64,000 bases of DNA, taken from Gordonia sp. UBA7599. GTDB lineage: Bacteria > Actinomycetota > Actinomycetes > Mycobacteriales > Mycobacteriaceae. A program made the translations under genes and the position numbers. This document shows, one piece after another, positions 25,135 to 35,231 of this stretch. Where the stretch lies: positions 6,343 through 70,342 of the forward strand of contig DLKD01000139.1 of NCBI GenBank assembly GCA_002477755.1, written 5' to 3'. The notes beneath the pieces were generated by a model. The model ran no database searches. It worked only from the letters and a program-made list of their open reading frames with translations, and was not told where the DNA came from. Within the stretch, counting starts at the first letter, position 1. Each line of letters begins with the position of its first letter.

Positions 25135-26103
25135 TCACTGTGCATCCGGGGTCGATTCCGGGGGTGCAACGACCGCCAACGCGTCGTCGCGGTACCCGCA
25201 CTCCAGCGTCGTGCGCTCCCCGGCGTAGTCACCGTCGATCTGTACGGGCAGCGGCACAGGGGCCGCGAGCGCGACTGCAGACACGTCGTCGTCGCGGAAC
25301 ACGTGGCCCGCGTGCGGGTCCGCGCCGGTCAGCAGCCGCGTCGCGAGCGGCAGATTGCGTGCAACACCCATCGTCGACGACGCAAAGATTCCCAGCCCAC
25401 CCGAGAGCGAGGTGCCCGGGTTTGTCTCGATCACCTGGCCGCCCAGGTAGGTCCATGGCGTGGTGTTGAGTACAAACGCGAAACTCGTATTGGGCAGCGT
25501 GTGCGACGACCCGTCGCGGTCGGTGACGGTGACACTGAATCGCTGCTGGTCGGTGCGGTGGCGCAGGAACGTGACCACCGTCGTGAAAAAGTAGCGGCCC
25601 GGAGTCGCGGCCTTGCCCCGGTGGCGCTTCTCCTCCATCGCTGCGACGACCCGGGCATCGATGCCCATGCCGCAGTTGAACAGGAACCAGCGGCCGTCGG
25701 CGATGCCCAGGTTGACCGAGCGGTTCGCGCCGGACTCGAGCAGCTCGATCAGCTGGGCGGTGGCCATCAGCGGATCGGCGTCGATGCCCAGCGCCCGGGC
25801 GAAGACATTGGCACTGCCACCGGGGATGATGCCCAGACGGGGCAGCGTCGCGGGACGGGGGTCGGCCGGGCTGCCGAGCAATCCGTTGACGACCTCGTTC
25901 ACCGACCCGTCACCGCCGTGCACGACGATGGCGTCGTAGCCACCGTCGTGCAGTGCCCGTCGTGCCAACTCCTCGGCGTGGCCGCGGTGCGTGGTCTGCT
26001 CGACCGTGAGGTCCATCCGGGAGCCCAGCGTGTGCGCCAAGGTGTCGCGGCCCGCGGGGGTGGTCGCGGTGGCGTAGGGGTTGACGATGAGCAAGGCGCG
26101 CAC
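25135..26103 (-). CDS. Diacylglycerol kinase-family lipid kinase (Rv3218-like)
   Basis: This 322-residue protein of the DAGK catalytic/YegS family transfers phosphate from ATP to a lipid hydroxyl. The N-terminal lobe has LLIVNPYATATTPAG and the nucleotide-binding GGDGSVNEVVNGL (about residues 66-78), and IPGGSANVFARALGI completes the active site. The C-terminal lobe is beta-rich. The frame is open upstream, but GTG 26103 gives the standard VRALLIVNPYA start. It diverges from a small membrane protein gene whose -10 box begins 52 bases away. The lipid substrate is unknown. Confidence 0.9.
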   Translation of the reverse strand: MRALLIVNPYATATTPAGRDTLAHTLGSRMDLTVEQTTHRGHAEELARRALHDGGYDAIVVHGGDGSVNEVVNGLLGSPADPRPATLPRLGIIPGGSANVFARALGIDADPLMATAQLIELLESGANRSVNLGIADGRWFLFNCGMGIDARVVAAMEEKRHRGKAATPGRYFFTTVVTFLRHRTDQQRFSVTVTDRDGSSHTLPNTSFAFVLNTTPWTYLGGQVIETNPGTSLSGGLGIFASSTMGVARNLPLATRLLTGADPHAGHVFRDDDVSAVALAAPVPLPVQIDGDYAGERTTLECGYRDDALAVVAPPESTPDAQ

Positions 26104-26166
26104 GGAACACCACCCTACGTGCGAGCCACCCGCACCGTACGGCAGTGTGGGCAATACGCTTGAGCC

Positions 26167-26586
26167 ATGTATTCGGCTAGCGTTCCGCGTTCGATCCGAT
26201 GGGCCGGGTTCTCCGTCGCACTCCAGGGCGGTATCGGCCTTCTCGCCGCTGCCATCCTGGTAATCCGCGCTCTGGGGGGCCACCACGAGGACTTCGCCAG
26301 CGGCTACGGATTGGCCCTGTGGTGCGCGCTGATCGGCCTCGGCGTACTCGTCGGTGGTATCGGCCTTCTGCGCGGGAAGCGGTGGGGACGTGGCATAGGG
26401 GTCGTCGCCCAGCTGCTGCTACTGCCCGTCGCGTACGCGCTGTTGACCGACAGCCATCAGCCGTTCCTCGGTGTGCCGCTGGGGTTCTGGGCCCTGGGCA
26501 CTTTGGTCGCGCTGTTCTCCCGCGACGCGCTGGAGTGGGCCGCGGGCGACCCTCCGCCCGACGCCGGGCCATCCGAGGAGCGGTGA
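26167..26586 (+). CDS. Small membrane protein (Rv3217c-like)
   Basis: This 139-residue integral membrane protein has four hydrophobic segments: FSVALQGGIGLLAAAILVI, GLALWCALIGLGVLVGGIGLL, IGVVAQLLLLPVAYALL and LGFWALGTLVALFS. A basic loop (LRGKRWGRG) follows the second helix. The function is unknown; it matches Rv3217c by position and character. TACGCT (26155-26160) lies exactly six bases before ATG 26167, implying leaderless expression. Its stop overlaps the TauE/SafE start as GTGA. Confidence 0.85.
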   Translation: MYSASVPRSIRWAGFSVALQGGIGLLAAAILVIRALGGHHEDFASGYGLALWCALIGLGVLVGGIGLLRGKRWGRGIGVVAQLLLLPVAYALLTDSHQPFLGVPLGFWALGTLVALFSRDALEWAAGDPPPDAGPSEER

Positions 26587-27329
26587 CACTCGCCGACCTG
26601 GCACTGCTCGTCGCCGCCGGTTTCGCCGCCGGCGTCGTCGGCTACGTCACCGGTCTCGCATCGATCCTGAGCTATCCGGCGTTGCTCGTCGTCGGTCTGC
26701 CGCCTGTGACGGCCAACGTGACCAACACGGTGGCGCTCGTCGCGGTGGGGGTCGGGAGCTTTGCCAAGTCCGGTCGTGAACTGCTCGACGGCGACGGCGG
26801 CAAGTTGCTGGCCAGGTCCGGGGCGGTCGCGCTGGTCGGCGGCGCGGTTGGCGCGGGCATCCTGTTGGTCGCCCCGGACAAGGTGTTCGTCTTCGTCGTC
26901 CCGTACCTGGTGGCGCTGGCCTCGATCGCACTGCTCCTGCAACCGAGGTTGCGGGAGCGGATGGCCGGTAATGACGCGCACCCGGCGTGGTGGATGCTCG
27001 GGGTGTTTGTGGTGTCGGTCTACGGCGGCTACTTCGGCGCCGGTGCTGGTGTCATGTTCGTGGCCATGGCCATGGTGTTGTCGAATCTGCCGCTGTGGCG
27101 GGCGACCCTGCTCAAGTCAGCGCTCCTGGGAATCGCGAACGCCGTCGCAGCCGTGGCATTCATCGTCTTCTCGCACGTCCACTGGCCCGCGGCGGTGGCA
27201 ATGGGCGTCGGCTGCCTGCTCGGTGGTTGGGCGGGTCCGCCCATCGTCGCGCGTCTCCCGGCGACTCCGTTGCGGATCGCCATCGGCATCGGCGGTCTAG
27301 GGCTGGCATTCTGGCTCGCGCTGCGTTGA
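26583..27329 (+). CDS. TauE/SafE-type membrane permease
   Basis: This 248-residue integral membrane protein of the sulfite exporter TauE/SafE family (DUF81) has about eight helices. The family's glycine-rich repeat elements appear twice: GFAAGVVGYVTGLASILSYPALLVVGLPP with TANVTNTVAL near the N-terminus, and YGGYFGAGAGVMFVAM later. Transport of sulfur-containing organic anions or sulfite is the family expectation, but the substrate is not determinable. GTG 26583 overlaps the preceding stop, so it is translationally coupled. Confidence 0.9.
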   Translation: MTLADLALLVAAGFAAGVVGYVTGLASILSYPALLVVGLPPVTANVTNTVALVAVGVGSFAKSGRELLDGDGGKLLARSGAVALVGGAVGAGILLVAPDKVFVFVVPYLVALASIALLLQPRLRERMAGNDAHPAWWMLGVFVVSVYGGYFGAGAGVMFVAMAMVLSNLPLWRATLLKSALLGIANAVAAVAFIVFSHVHWPAAVAMGVGCLLGGWAGPPIVARLPATPLRIAIGIGGLGLAFWLALR

Positions 27330-27400
27330 CGGACTCTGCCTTGACGGGCTCTGGGCTGACTGGCGGAGCCGGTCTGTGCAAAGGACCGTAAGGTAAGCGC

Positions 27401-28195
27401 ATGACCACCATCGTCGCGATCGCCAACCAGAAGGGTGGCGTTGCCAAGACCACCACGACCGTCTCGCTCGGGGCCGCACTGGCCGACCTGGATGTGTCGG
27501 TGCTCGTCGTCGACCTCGATCCGCAGGGCTGCCTCACGTTCTCGCTGGGCCACGACCCCGACCAGCTGCAGGTATCGGTCCACGACGTGCTGCTGGGTGA
27601 GGAGGAGATCGCCGACGCCCTGTTGACCACCGATGACGGGGTGACGCTGCTGCCCGCCACCATCGACCTGGCCGGCGCCGAGGCCCTACTGCTGATGCGC
27701 CCGGGCCGTGAATACGCGCTGAAGCGGGCGTTGGCCGAGGTCGGCGAAGATTTCGACGTCATCCTGGTCGACTGCCCGCCGTCGCTGGGCGTGCTCACCC
27801 TCAACGGGCTGACCGCGGCCGATTCGGTAATGGTGCCCCTGCAGTGCGAGACGCTCGCCCACCGAGGCGTCGGACAGCTGTTGCGCACGGTGACCGAGGT
27901 GCAGCAGATCACCAACCCGAACCTGGACCTGCTGGGTGCGATCGCCACGATCTACGACGCGCGCACCACCCACAGCCGCGACGTGCTCGCCGACGTCGCC
28001 GACCGCTACGACCTCTCGGTGATCAACCCGCCGATCCCGCGGACCGTGCGTTTCGCCGAGGCGTCGGCATCGGGCGTGTCGGTGTTGCGCGGCCGCAAGA
28101 ACAAGGGCGCCGTCGCGTATCGGGAACTGGCCGAGAATCTGTGGAAGCACTGGTCCACCGGAGCCCCGCTAGAGACTTTCGCCCTGGATCTGTAG
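27401..28195 (+). CDS. ParA/MinD-type ATPase (Rv3213c-like, Soj family)
   Basis: This 264-residue P-loop ATPase has the deviant Walker A motif KGGVAKTTT (residues 11-19), switch I-like DLDPQGCLT and Walker B VILVDCPPSLG. It lacks a neighbouring parB, so it is the stand-alone orphan Soj-type ATPase conserved here in mycobacteria, not the origin-proximal ParA. A role in positioning cellular cargo is a family-based guess. TAAGGT (27389-27394) stands exactly six bases before ATG 27401, a leaderless signature. It is convergent with the beta-propeller gene, 15 bases apart. Confidence 0.92.
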   Translation: MTTIVAIANQKGGVAKTTTTVSLGAALADLDVSVLVVDLDPQGCLTFSLGHDPDQLQVSVHDVLLGEEEIADALLTTDDGVTLLPATIDLAGAEALLLMRPGREYALKRALAEVGEDFDVILVDCPPSLGVLTLNGLTAADSVMVPLQCETLAHRGVGQLLRTVTEVQQITNPNLDLLGAIATIYDARTTHSRDVLADVADRYDLSVINPPIPRTVRFAEASASGVSVLRGRKNKGAVAYRELAENLWKHWSTGAPLETFALDL

Positions 28196-28210
28196 CCGAA
28201 TCGGCGCAGG

Positions 28211-29461
28211 TCAGGGGCCATAGACGGCGAGGGTGTCGCCGCGCTGCTCCACCACCGCATCTCCGAGCGCGGCGGGCACTATCGCCTGCGCGGCGTCGTG
28301 CGTTTCCCGCGCCACCGCCAGGTGACCGGTGCGTTGACCCGTGGCGGCGTCGACGACGAGATAGCCCGCGTCGTCGGGGATCAGCATCCGTGCGCCGATG
28401 GCTACACCGGGCCCGCGCGTGCCCGTGGCTGTGAACACCGGCCGCATCGACAAGCCGTCGAGGACGACGGTGTCGTGTCCGGTCCACACCGACGCCAGGC
28501 CGTCGGCGGTCACCGGCACCGAGCCAGCGGGCAGTGCCGCGCCCCCCGGGACGCGGTAGCGGCCGGTTTCGGCCCCGTCGGAGTTGAACACGCGGACCGC
28601 TGGAGGAATCGGTTCGGGGGAGTTGGCGCCGCCGTCGTAGACCGCGATGTTCGTATCCGACATGGCGATGACGACGGGCGCGGCGAAGGCGGTGCCGCTG
28701 GTGATCACCGTCGAGCCGTACGACGGGATCTTCTCCTCTTTGTCGAGCAGGGCGCCGATCACGGTGAGGCGGAAACCCGGATCGCCGTCGCAGTGTTCGA
28801 TCACGGCCACGCGATCACCCGCTGTCATGCCTGATTTCAACCGGCAGCCACGACCGTCGCGCCGTCCCATATCCGGCTTCACGCGCGCGTCGATCCGGCC
28901 GTACTCGACTCCGCGCACGAGGTTGGAGCCCCAGGTCTCCAGCCGGGTCGGACCGATACCCAGGACGTAGCCGCCGTCCGATTGCAGGTCGAGGGTGGCG
29001 TCGGCGTCGGAACTGCGAGTGCCCCGCCGCACGCCTCGGTTCGCGTCGATCGCGGTGACCTCACCGCATCCGCGCGGGTTGCGATAGGCCACCAGTGCAG
29101 TCGGAGTGGTCGGGTACCAGGCGGCGAGCAGTGCGCAGATCGGCAGCGGCCGCCGGTACTGCCAGAGCACCGCTCCCGAGCGGGGGTCATGGGCGACCAC
29201 GGCGCCGTCGTGGGCGGTCAGGACGACGGCGTCGGTGACCTGCGGGGATCGGGTGGCCGCGGACTTGGCGCTCCACCGGTGCAGCAACCGTGCCGGGACG
29301 TCGGCGGGGTAGGCCAGCGTCGTCGGGGTCACCGTTGCCGGGATGAGCGTGGTGCGCCGCGCAGAACTCGAGTGCCAGGTGAGGACGGCGGCGACGACGA
29401 CCACGACGACGATCGCCGCTGACACGGCGAAGTCGACGGGACGTCGTCGCAGCGGTTGCAT
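28211..29461 (-). CDS. Membrane-anchored PQQ-like beta-propeller protein (Rv3212-like)
   Basis: This 416-residue protein has a single N-terminal membrane anchor (VDFAVSAAIVVVVVVAAVLTW) and an extracytoplasmic domain of repeated blades (VVLTAHDGAVVAHDPRSGAVLWQYRR and YLVVDAATGQRTGHLAVARE). This layout resembles pyrrolo-quinoline-quinone-like WD propellers such as BamB. No cofactor ligands are evident, so a scaffold or envelope role is likelier than an enzyme. It starts 11 bases after the rhlE stop and is presumably cotranscribed with it, as Rv3211-Rv3212 are. Confidence 0.85.
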   Translation of the reverse strand: MQPLRRRPVDFAVSAAIVVVVVVAAVLTWHSSSARRTTLIPATVTPTTLAYPADVPARLLHRWSAKSAATRSPQVTDAVVLTAHDGAVVAHDPRSGAVLWQYRRPLPICALLAAWYPTTPTALVAYRNPRGCGEVTAIDANRGVRRGTRSSDADATLDLQSDGGYVLGIGPTRLETWGSNLVRGVEYGRIDARVKPDMGRRDGRGCRLKSGMTAGDRVAVIEHCDGDPGFRLTVIGALLDKEEKIPSYGSTVITSGTAFAAPVVIAMSDTNIAVYDGGANSPEPIPPAVRVFNSDGAETGRYRVPGGAALPAGSVPVTADGLASVWTGHDTVVLDGLSMRPVFTATGTRGPGVAIGARMLIPDDAGYLVVDAATGQRTGHLAVARETHDAAQAIVPAALGDAVVEQRGDTLAVYGP

Positions 29462-29472
29462 CCGGGGGGTGC

Positions 29473-31089
<1,617 letters not shown>

Positions 31090-31290
31090 ATGTGGTTGTC
31101 CAAAGCCTCTCGGAATGCCTCGCGCGCACCGGTGGCCTGGCCTGCTCCGCTGACCCGTCGGCTCCCCGAGTGGGGGCGCGGGTGGAGAGATGCGCGCACA
31201 ATAGTCGGCGCCGCGGTCCGGCTGTCCGGTGCGGTGCCGTCCACCAGTGTACTTGGTCGGCCGTACCAGACCCGCCTACCATCGGTTGTC

Positions 31291-31932
31291 ATGGACGAAA
31301 GCCCGGGCATCGCCAAGCTCTACTCCGTTCTGATCGCCGGCGAGTATGCCGCGCACAGCCGGTTGATCACCGAGCTGGGAATGGCGCCCGACGTCGATTC
31401 GCGAATCGCAATGGGGCGTCTGGCGGCCTCGGAGATGAACCACTTCGACGAGTTGGCGGCCGAGCTGGTCAAGCGCGACATCGACCCCGTCGCGGCAGTG
31501 CTGCGCTACGTCGACGTGTTCGACCGCTACCACGGCACTACCAATCCGAAGACTTGGGACGAGGCCATGGTGAAGGCCTACGTCGGCGACGGCTTGGCGG
31601 CCGACTTCTATCGAGAACTGGCCGGGGTGCTGCCGGCCGACGCGCGCGACGTCGTGTCGACGGTGATGTCGGAGACCGGCAACTCGCAGTTCGCGCGGGA
31701 TTGGGTGCGCTCGCGGGTCACCGCGGATCCCGCGCTGCGCTGGCCGCTGACGCTGTGGGGCCGACGGCTCTTGGGTGAGGCGATCACGCACGCGCAATGG
31801 GTGCTTGCGGCCGAGGAGGACGTCACCGACCTGCTCTTCTCGAGTACTACCGACCTTGCCGCCGTCTCGCGCTTCTTCGACACCGTCACCGAACTCCACG
31901 CCCAGCGCATGGCGGACCTGGGCCTGGGGTAG
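31291..31932 (+). CDS. Ferritin-like (MiaE-2-type) protein, Rv3210c-like
   Basis: This 213-residue all-helical protein has a ferritin-like four-helix layout. Candidate di-metal ligands are in GEYAAHSRLITE, ASEMNHFDELAAELV and a later GEAITHAQWVLAAEEDV. It belongs to the actinobacterial family related to the tRNA hydroxylase MiaE, but the substrate is unproven. ATG 31291 is preceded by TACCAT (31277-31282), implying a very short leader. An upstream open frame runs antisense to rhlE and is not part of the gene. Confidence 0.85.
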   Translation: MDESPGIAKLYSVLIAGEYAAHSRLITELGMAPDVDSRIAMGRLAASEMNHFDELAAELVKRDIDPVAAVLRYVDVFDRYHGTTNPKTWDEAMVKAYVGDGLAADFYRELAGVLPADARDVVSTVMSETGNSQFARDWVRSRVTADPALRWPLTLWGRRLLGEAITHAQWVLAAEEDVTDLLFSSTTDLAAVSRFFDTVTELHAQRMADLGLG

Positions 31933-32007
31933 TCCCGGGCTTCCGCTGTCGGCGAAACCACCGCCGCGCATCGCCGTGCGCCCTTCGGTCTGGGCTAGGC
32001 TCTAGCC

Positions 32008-32241
32008 ATGAGCGTGGAAGTCAAGATCGGCATCGTCGACAGCCCCCGTGAACTGTCCGTGCAGGTGGCCGATGACAGTGAGAAGACGTTCGAGTCGGTG
32101 GCGTCGGCATTGAGCGGCAAGGCCGATCTGCTGACGCTGGTCGATGACCGCGGGTCGCGGTTCCTCATCCCGTCGTCGAAGATCGCCTACGCCGAGGTCG
32201 GCAGCGCCGAGGTGCGCCGCGTCGGCTTCGGCTCCAAGTAG
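32008..32241 (+). CDS. DUF3107 protein (TB9.4-like)
   Basis: This 77-residue conserved actinobacterial protein (Rv3208A/TB9.4) has a compact alpha/beta arrangement: VEVKIGIVDSPRELSVQVADD, a helix TFESVASALSG, then LTLVDDRGSRFLIPSSKIAYAEVG. The function is unknown. TAGGCT (31996-32001) is exactly six bases upstream of ATG 32008, a leaderless signature. It is convergent with the TetR gene, which ends 27 bases away. Confidence 0.92.
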   Translation: MSVEVKIGIVDSPRELSVQVADDSEKTFESVASALSGKADLLTLVDDRGSRFLIPSSKIAYAEVGSAEVRRVGFGSK

Positions 32242-32267
32242 CGATCAGAGCCAAACAGCCGCCTGGA

Positions 32268-32903
32268 TCAGTGGGCCTTCTCGACGTTCTGATTCGGAAC
32301 GTGTGACAGGCCGCCCCACAGCAGCGCGACGGTGGTCTCCACCGCGACGTCCTTCTCCACCGGCCGGTGCGCGTCGATCCAATACCGCGCGTTGACCTGG
32401 CTGGCGCCGACGAGACCGGCCGCCAGCATCCGCGAGCGGTAGGGGTCGTAGCCCGAGTCGTGCATGACTAGCTCGTAGATGGCGTCGACACACGCCTCGA
32501 TCGCGCCCTCGACACGTTTGATGACGGCGGGATCCTTGGCATCTGAGGTGAAGATCAGCCGGTAGCCGGAGTTGTCCAGGTCGACGAAGTCGAAGAAGGC
32601 CTCCACGGCCGCCCGGACGCGCTGCCGGTTGTCGGTGCTCGCGCGCAGCGCCCCGTTGATGGCGGTCACCAGTTTCTCGGCGTGGGAGTCGACGACGGCG
32701 GTGTAGAGATCCAGTTTCGAGGGGAAGTGCTGGTAGAGGACGGGCTTGGATACGCCTGCGTGGATGGCGATTTCATCCATCCCAGCCGAGTGGTAGCCAC
32801 GCTCGACGAAGATCTCGCTGGCGGCGTCGAGGAGCTGCAAACGGCGGGCGCTCCGGGGCAGTCGGACGCCGTTGCGTCCCGCGGAAGTCTGACTAGAAGT
32901 CAT
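32268..32903 (-). CDS. TetR-family transcriptional regulator (Rv3208-like)
   Basis: This 211-residue repressor has an N-terminal TetR helix-turn-helix (RLQLLDAASEIFVERGYHSAGMDEIAIHAGVSKPVLYQHFPSK, about residues 20-62) and an all-helical ligand domain ending AVETTVALLWGGLSHV. The ligand and target are unknown; the gene is in the same place as Rv3208. TAGGCT lies exactly six bases upstream of ATG 32903, a leaderless signature. It diverges from the DUF3152 gene across 102 bases. Confidence 0.9.
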   Translation of the reverse strand: MTSSQTSAGRNGVRLPRSARRLQLLDAASEIFVERGYHSAGMDEIAIHAGVSKPVLYQHFPSKLDLYTAVVDSHAEKLVTAINGALRASTDNRQRVRAAVEAFFDFVDLDNSGYRLIFTSDAKDPAVIKRVEGAIEACVDAIYELVMHDSGYDPYRSRMLAAGLVGASQVNARYWIDAHRPVEKDVAVETTVALLWGGLSHVPNQNVEKAH

Positions 32904-33005
32904 GCCTGAAGCCTACTCCGGAGGACGCGGGAAGCTTTTCGGTAGCCTGGGCGTTTTACAGGGGCCTTACATGGAATCTCGTGGGGCCTGTGAGAAAGTT
33001 AACGC

Positions 33006-34037
33006 GTGAACCGATCCGACGACGGCCGTTCCGGCGCCCCTCGCCCCACCCCGCGCGAGCGTGGGCGCGGGCACGCTGGCGAACCGCCGTCGGGCGGCTA
33101 TTCGGTTCCCCGCGCGCGGCCGGGCCAACCGTTGAGCGCGGACTGGGATCCGCCGACGGGAGCAGAGCCGGACGCAGTCGGACGCGGGGCAATCGTCGAT
33201 TTCGTGAAGACCTACGGGTGGCGCGCTTATGCCATCCCGGTGCTGGCGGTGCTCACCGTGGTGCTGGTCGTCATGACCGTGCGAGGCGGCCAGGCCGACG
33301 GGGCCTCCGACAATGCTTCACCCGACGGTGGTCGCAACACCGCGGTCGGGAAGGAGTCCGCTCCGATCGGTGCCCCCACCGCAAACATCCCCGAGGCGTC
33401 GTTGCCGGTCGGTGCGCTGCCTCCCGGCGGTGCCTTCACCCGCGACGGGAAGAAGTCATTCCACGTCGTCCCGACGAGGGTGTCGACGCGGTACGGGACC
33501 GGCAAGCAGCTTTACACCTACACCGTCGAGGTGGAGAACGGGCTCAACCCCGTCGACTTCTCCGGCGACAAGGCCTTCGCGTCGATGGTCGACGCGACCC
33601 TGGCCAACAAGAAGAGTTGGCACGGCGGCGGCAAAGTGTCGTTCAAGCGGGTGAAGGCCGGGGAGAACCCGGACCTGCGGATCTCGTTGACCTCGACGAA
33701 CACCACTCGTGAACTGTGCGGATATCAGATCAAGCTGCAGACGTCGTGCTTCTACCCGCCGACGCGGCAGGTGCTCATCAACGAGGCCCGGTGGGTACGG
33801 GGCGCAATCTCCTTCGCCGGTGACACGCACAGCTATCGCCAATACCTGATCAATCACGAGGTCGGTCACGGCATTGGCTACGAGGCCCACGAACCGTGCA
33901 AGCACGAGGGGGCGCTGGCGCCGATCATGATGCAGCAGTCCTTCGGGACGAGTAACCGCGACATCATGGCACTGGACCCCGATATGAACGCCAACCCCGC
34001 GTTGACCTGCCGACCGAATCCGTGGCCCTTCCCATGA
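33006..34037 (+). CDS. DUF3152 membrane-anchored zinc protease-like protein (Rv3207c-like)
   Basis: This 343-residue protein has a disordered Arg/Pro/Gly-rich cytoplasmic N-terminus, one membrane helix at about residues 75-95 (AYAIPVLAVLTVVLVVMTV) and an extracytoplasmic DUF3152 domain. The domain carries HEVGHGIGYEAH followed by EPC (HExxHxxGxxxH, about residues 289-300), a metzincin-like zinc site with the third His one residue further than in the classical motif. It is probably a secreted-side metallopeptidase, unproven. GTG 33006. Its stop overlaps the moeZ start (ATGA), so the two are coupled. Confidence 0.87.
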   Translation: MNRSDDGRSGAPRPTPRERGRGHAGEPPSGGYSVPRARPGQPLSADWDPPTGAEPDAVGRGAIVDFVKTYGWRAYAIPVLAVLTVVLVVMTVRGGQADGASDNASPDGGRNTAVGKESAPIGAPTANIPEASLPVGALPPGGAFTRDGKKSFHVVPTRVSTRYGTGKQLYTYTVEVENGLNPVDFSGDKAFASMVDATLANKKSWHGGGKVSFKRVKAGENPDLRISLTSTNTTRELCGYQIKLQTSCFYPPTRQVLINEARWVRGAISFAGDTHSYRQYLINHEVGHGIGYEAHEPCKHEGALAPIMMQQSFGTSNRDIMALDPDMNANPALTCRPNPWPFP

Positions 34038-35206
34038 CGCTCCCACCGCTGGTCGAGCCAGCCGCGGAACTCACCCGCGAGGAGGTCGCCCGGTACAGCC
34101 GCCACCTGATCATCCCCGACGTCGGGATGGCCGGGCAGAAGCGCTTGAAGAACGCCAAGGTTCTCGTCATCGGTGCCGGTGGGCTCGGCTCACCGACACT
34201 GATGTACCTCGCCGCCGCGGGCGTCGGGACGATCGGCATCGTCGACTTCGACGTCGTCGACGAGTCCAATCTGCAGCGACAGGTGATCCACGGGCAGTCC
34301 GACATCGGCATCGCGAAGGCGCAGTCGGCGCGCAACTCGATGCTCGAGATCAATCCGCTGATCACTGTGCACACCCATGAGTTCGCGCTCAGCAACGAGA
34401 ACGCTGTCGAGTTGTTCGCGCAATACGACCTCATCCTCGACGGCGCCGACAACTTCGCCACGCGCTACCTCGTCAACGACGCGGCCATCCTCGCCGGAAA
34501 ACCCTACGTGTGGGGCTCGATCTACCGCTTCGAAGGCCAGGTGTCGGTCTTCTGGGCCGATGCGCCCGACGGACAGGGCATCAACTACCGGGACCTGTAC
34601 CCGCAAGCCCCGCCGCCGGGCATGGTGCCCTCATGCGCCGAGGGCGGTGTCCTCGGCATTCTGTGCGCGACGATCGGCTCGATCATGGGCACCGAGGCGG
34701 TGAAGCTCATCTGCGGCATCGGCGAGACACTCCTCGGTCGCCTGATGGTGTACGACGCGCTTGAGATGACGTTCCGGACGGTGCGGATCCGCAAGGACCC
34801 CGACGGTGCGAAGGTCACCGCGCTCATCGACTACGACGACTTCTGCGGCGTCGTGTCCGACGAGGCCCAGGCGGCCGCCGCCGGTTCGACGCTCACACCG
34901 GCTGAACTGGCTGCACGACTGCAGGGCGGGTCGTCGGTCGCGCTCATCGACGTGCGCGAACCGGTCGAGTGGGACATCGTCCACCTCCCTGGCGCCGAAC
35001 TCATCCCGAAGGGTGAGTTCGAGGCCGGCGATGGCCTCGGGAAGGTCCCCCAGGACCGGCCGGTGGTCCTGTACTGCCGGACCGGGGTGCGATCGGCCGA
35101 GGTCCTCGCATTGTTGAAGCGGGCCGGGTTCGCCGATGCGACGCACCTGCAGGGCGGGATCACCGCCTGGGCGCACCAGGTCGATCCGACCATGCCGGTC
35201 TACTAG
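34034..35206 (+). CDS. moeZ: Adenylyltransferase/sulfurtransferase MoeZ (ThiF/MoeB + rhodanese)
   Basis: This 390-residue bifunctional enzyme activates the C-terminal glycine of ubiquitin-like sulfur carriers (MoaD, CysO type) and delivers sulfur to them. The E1-like domain has VLVIGAGGLGSPTLMYLAAAGVG (nucleotide binding, about residues 38-60), the Arg finger RYSRHLI and DNFATRYLVND. The C-terminal rhodanese domain (about 285-385) contains the active-site loop YCRTGVRSAE with its cysteine. I chose ATG 34034, overlapping the DUF3152 stop as ATGA and giving the MoeZ-typical N-terminus TLPPLVEPAAELTREEVARY. Confidence 0.96.
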   Translation: MTLPPLVEPAAELTREEVARYSRHLIIPDVGMAGQKRLKNAKVLVIGAGGLGSPTLMYLAAAGVGTIGIVDFDVVDESNLQRQVIHGQSDIGIAKAQSARNSMLEINPLITVHTHEFALSNENAVELFAQYDLILDGADNFATRYLVNDAAILAGKPYVWGSIYRFEGQVSVFWADAPDGQGINYRDLYPQAPPPGMVPSCAEGGVLGILCATIGSIMGTEAVKLICGIGETLLGRLMVYDALEMTFRTVRIRKDPDGAKVTALIDYDDFCGVVSDEAQAAAAGSTLTPAELAARLQGGSSVALIDVREPVEWDIVHLPGAELIPKGEFEAGDGLGKVPQDRPVVLYCRTGVRSAEVLALLKRAGFADATHLQGGITAWAHQVDPTMPVY

Positions 35207-35231
35207 GAGTCGGAGAGTCCCAAAGCCCGGG

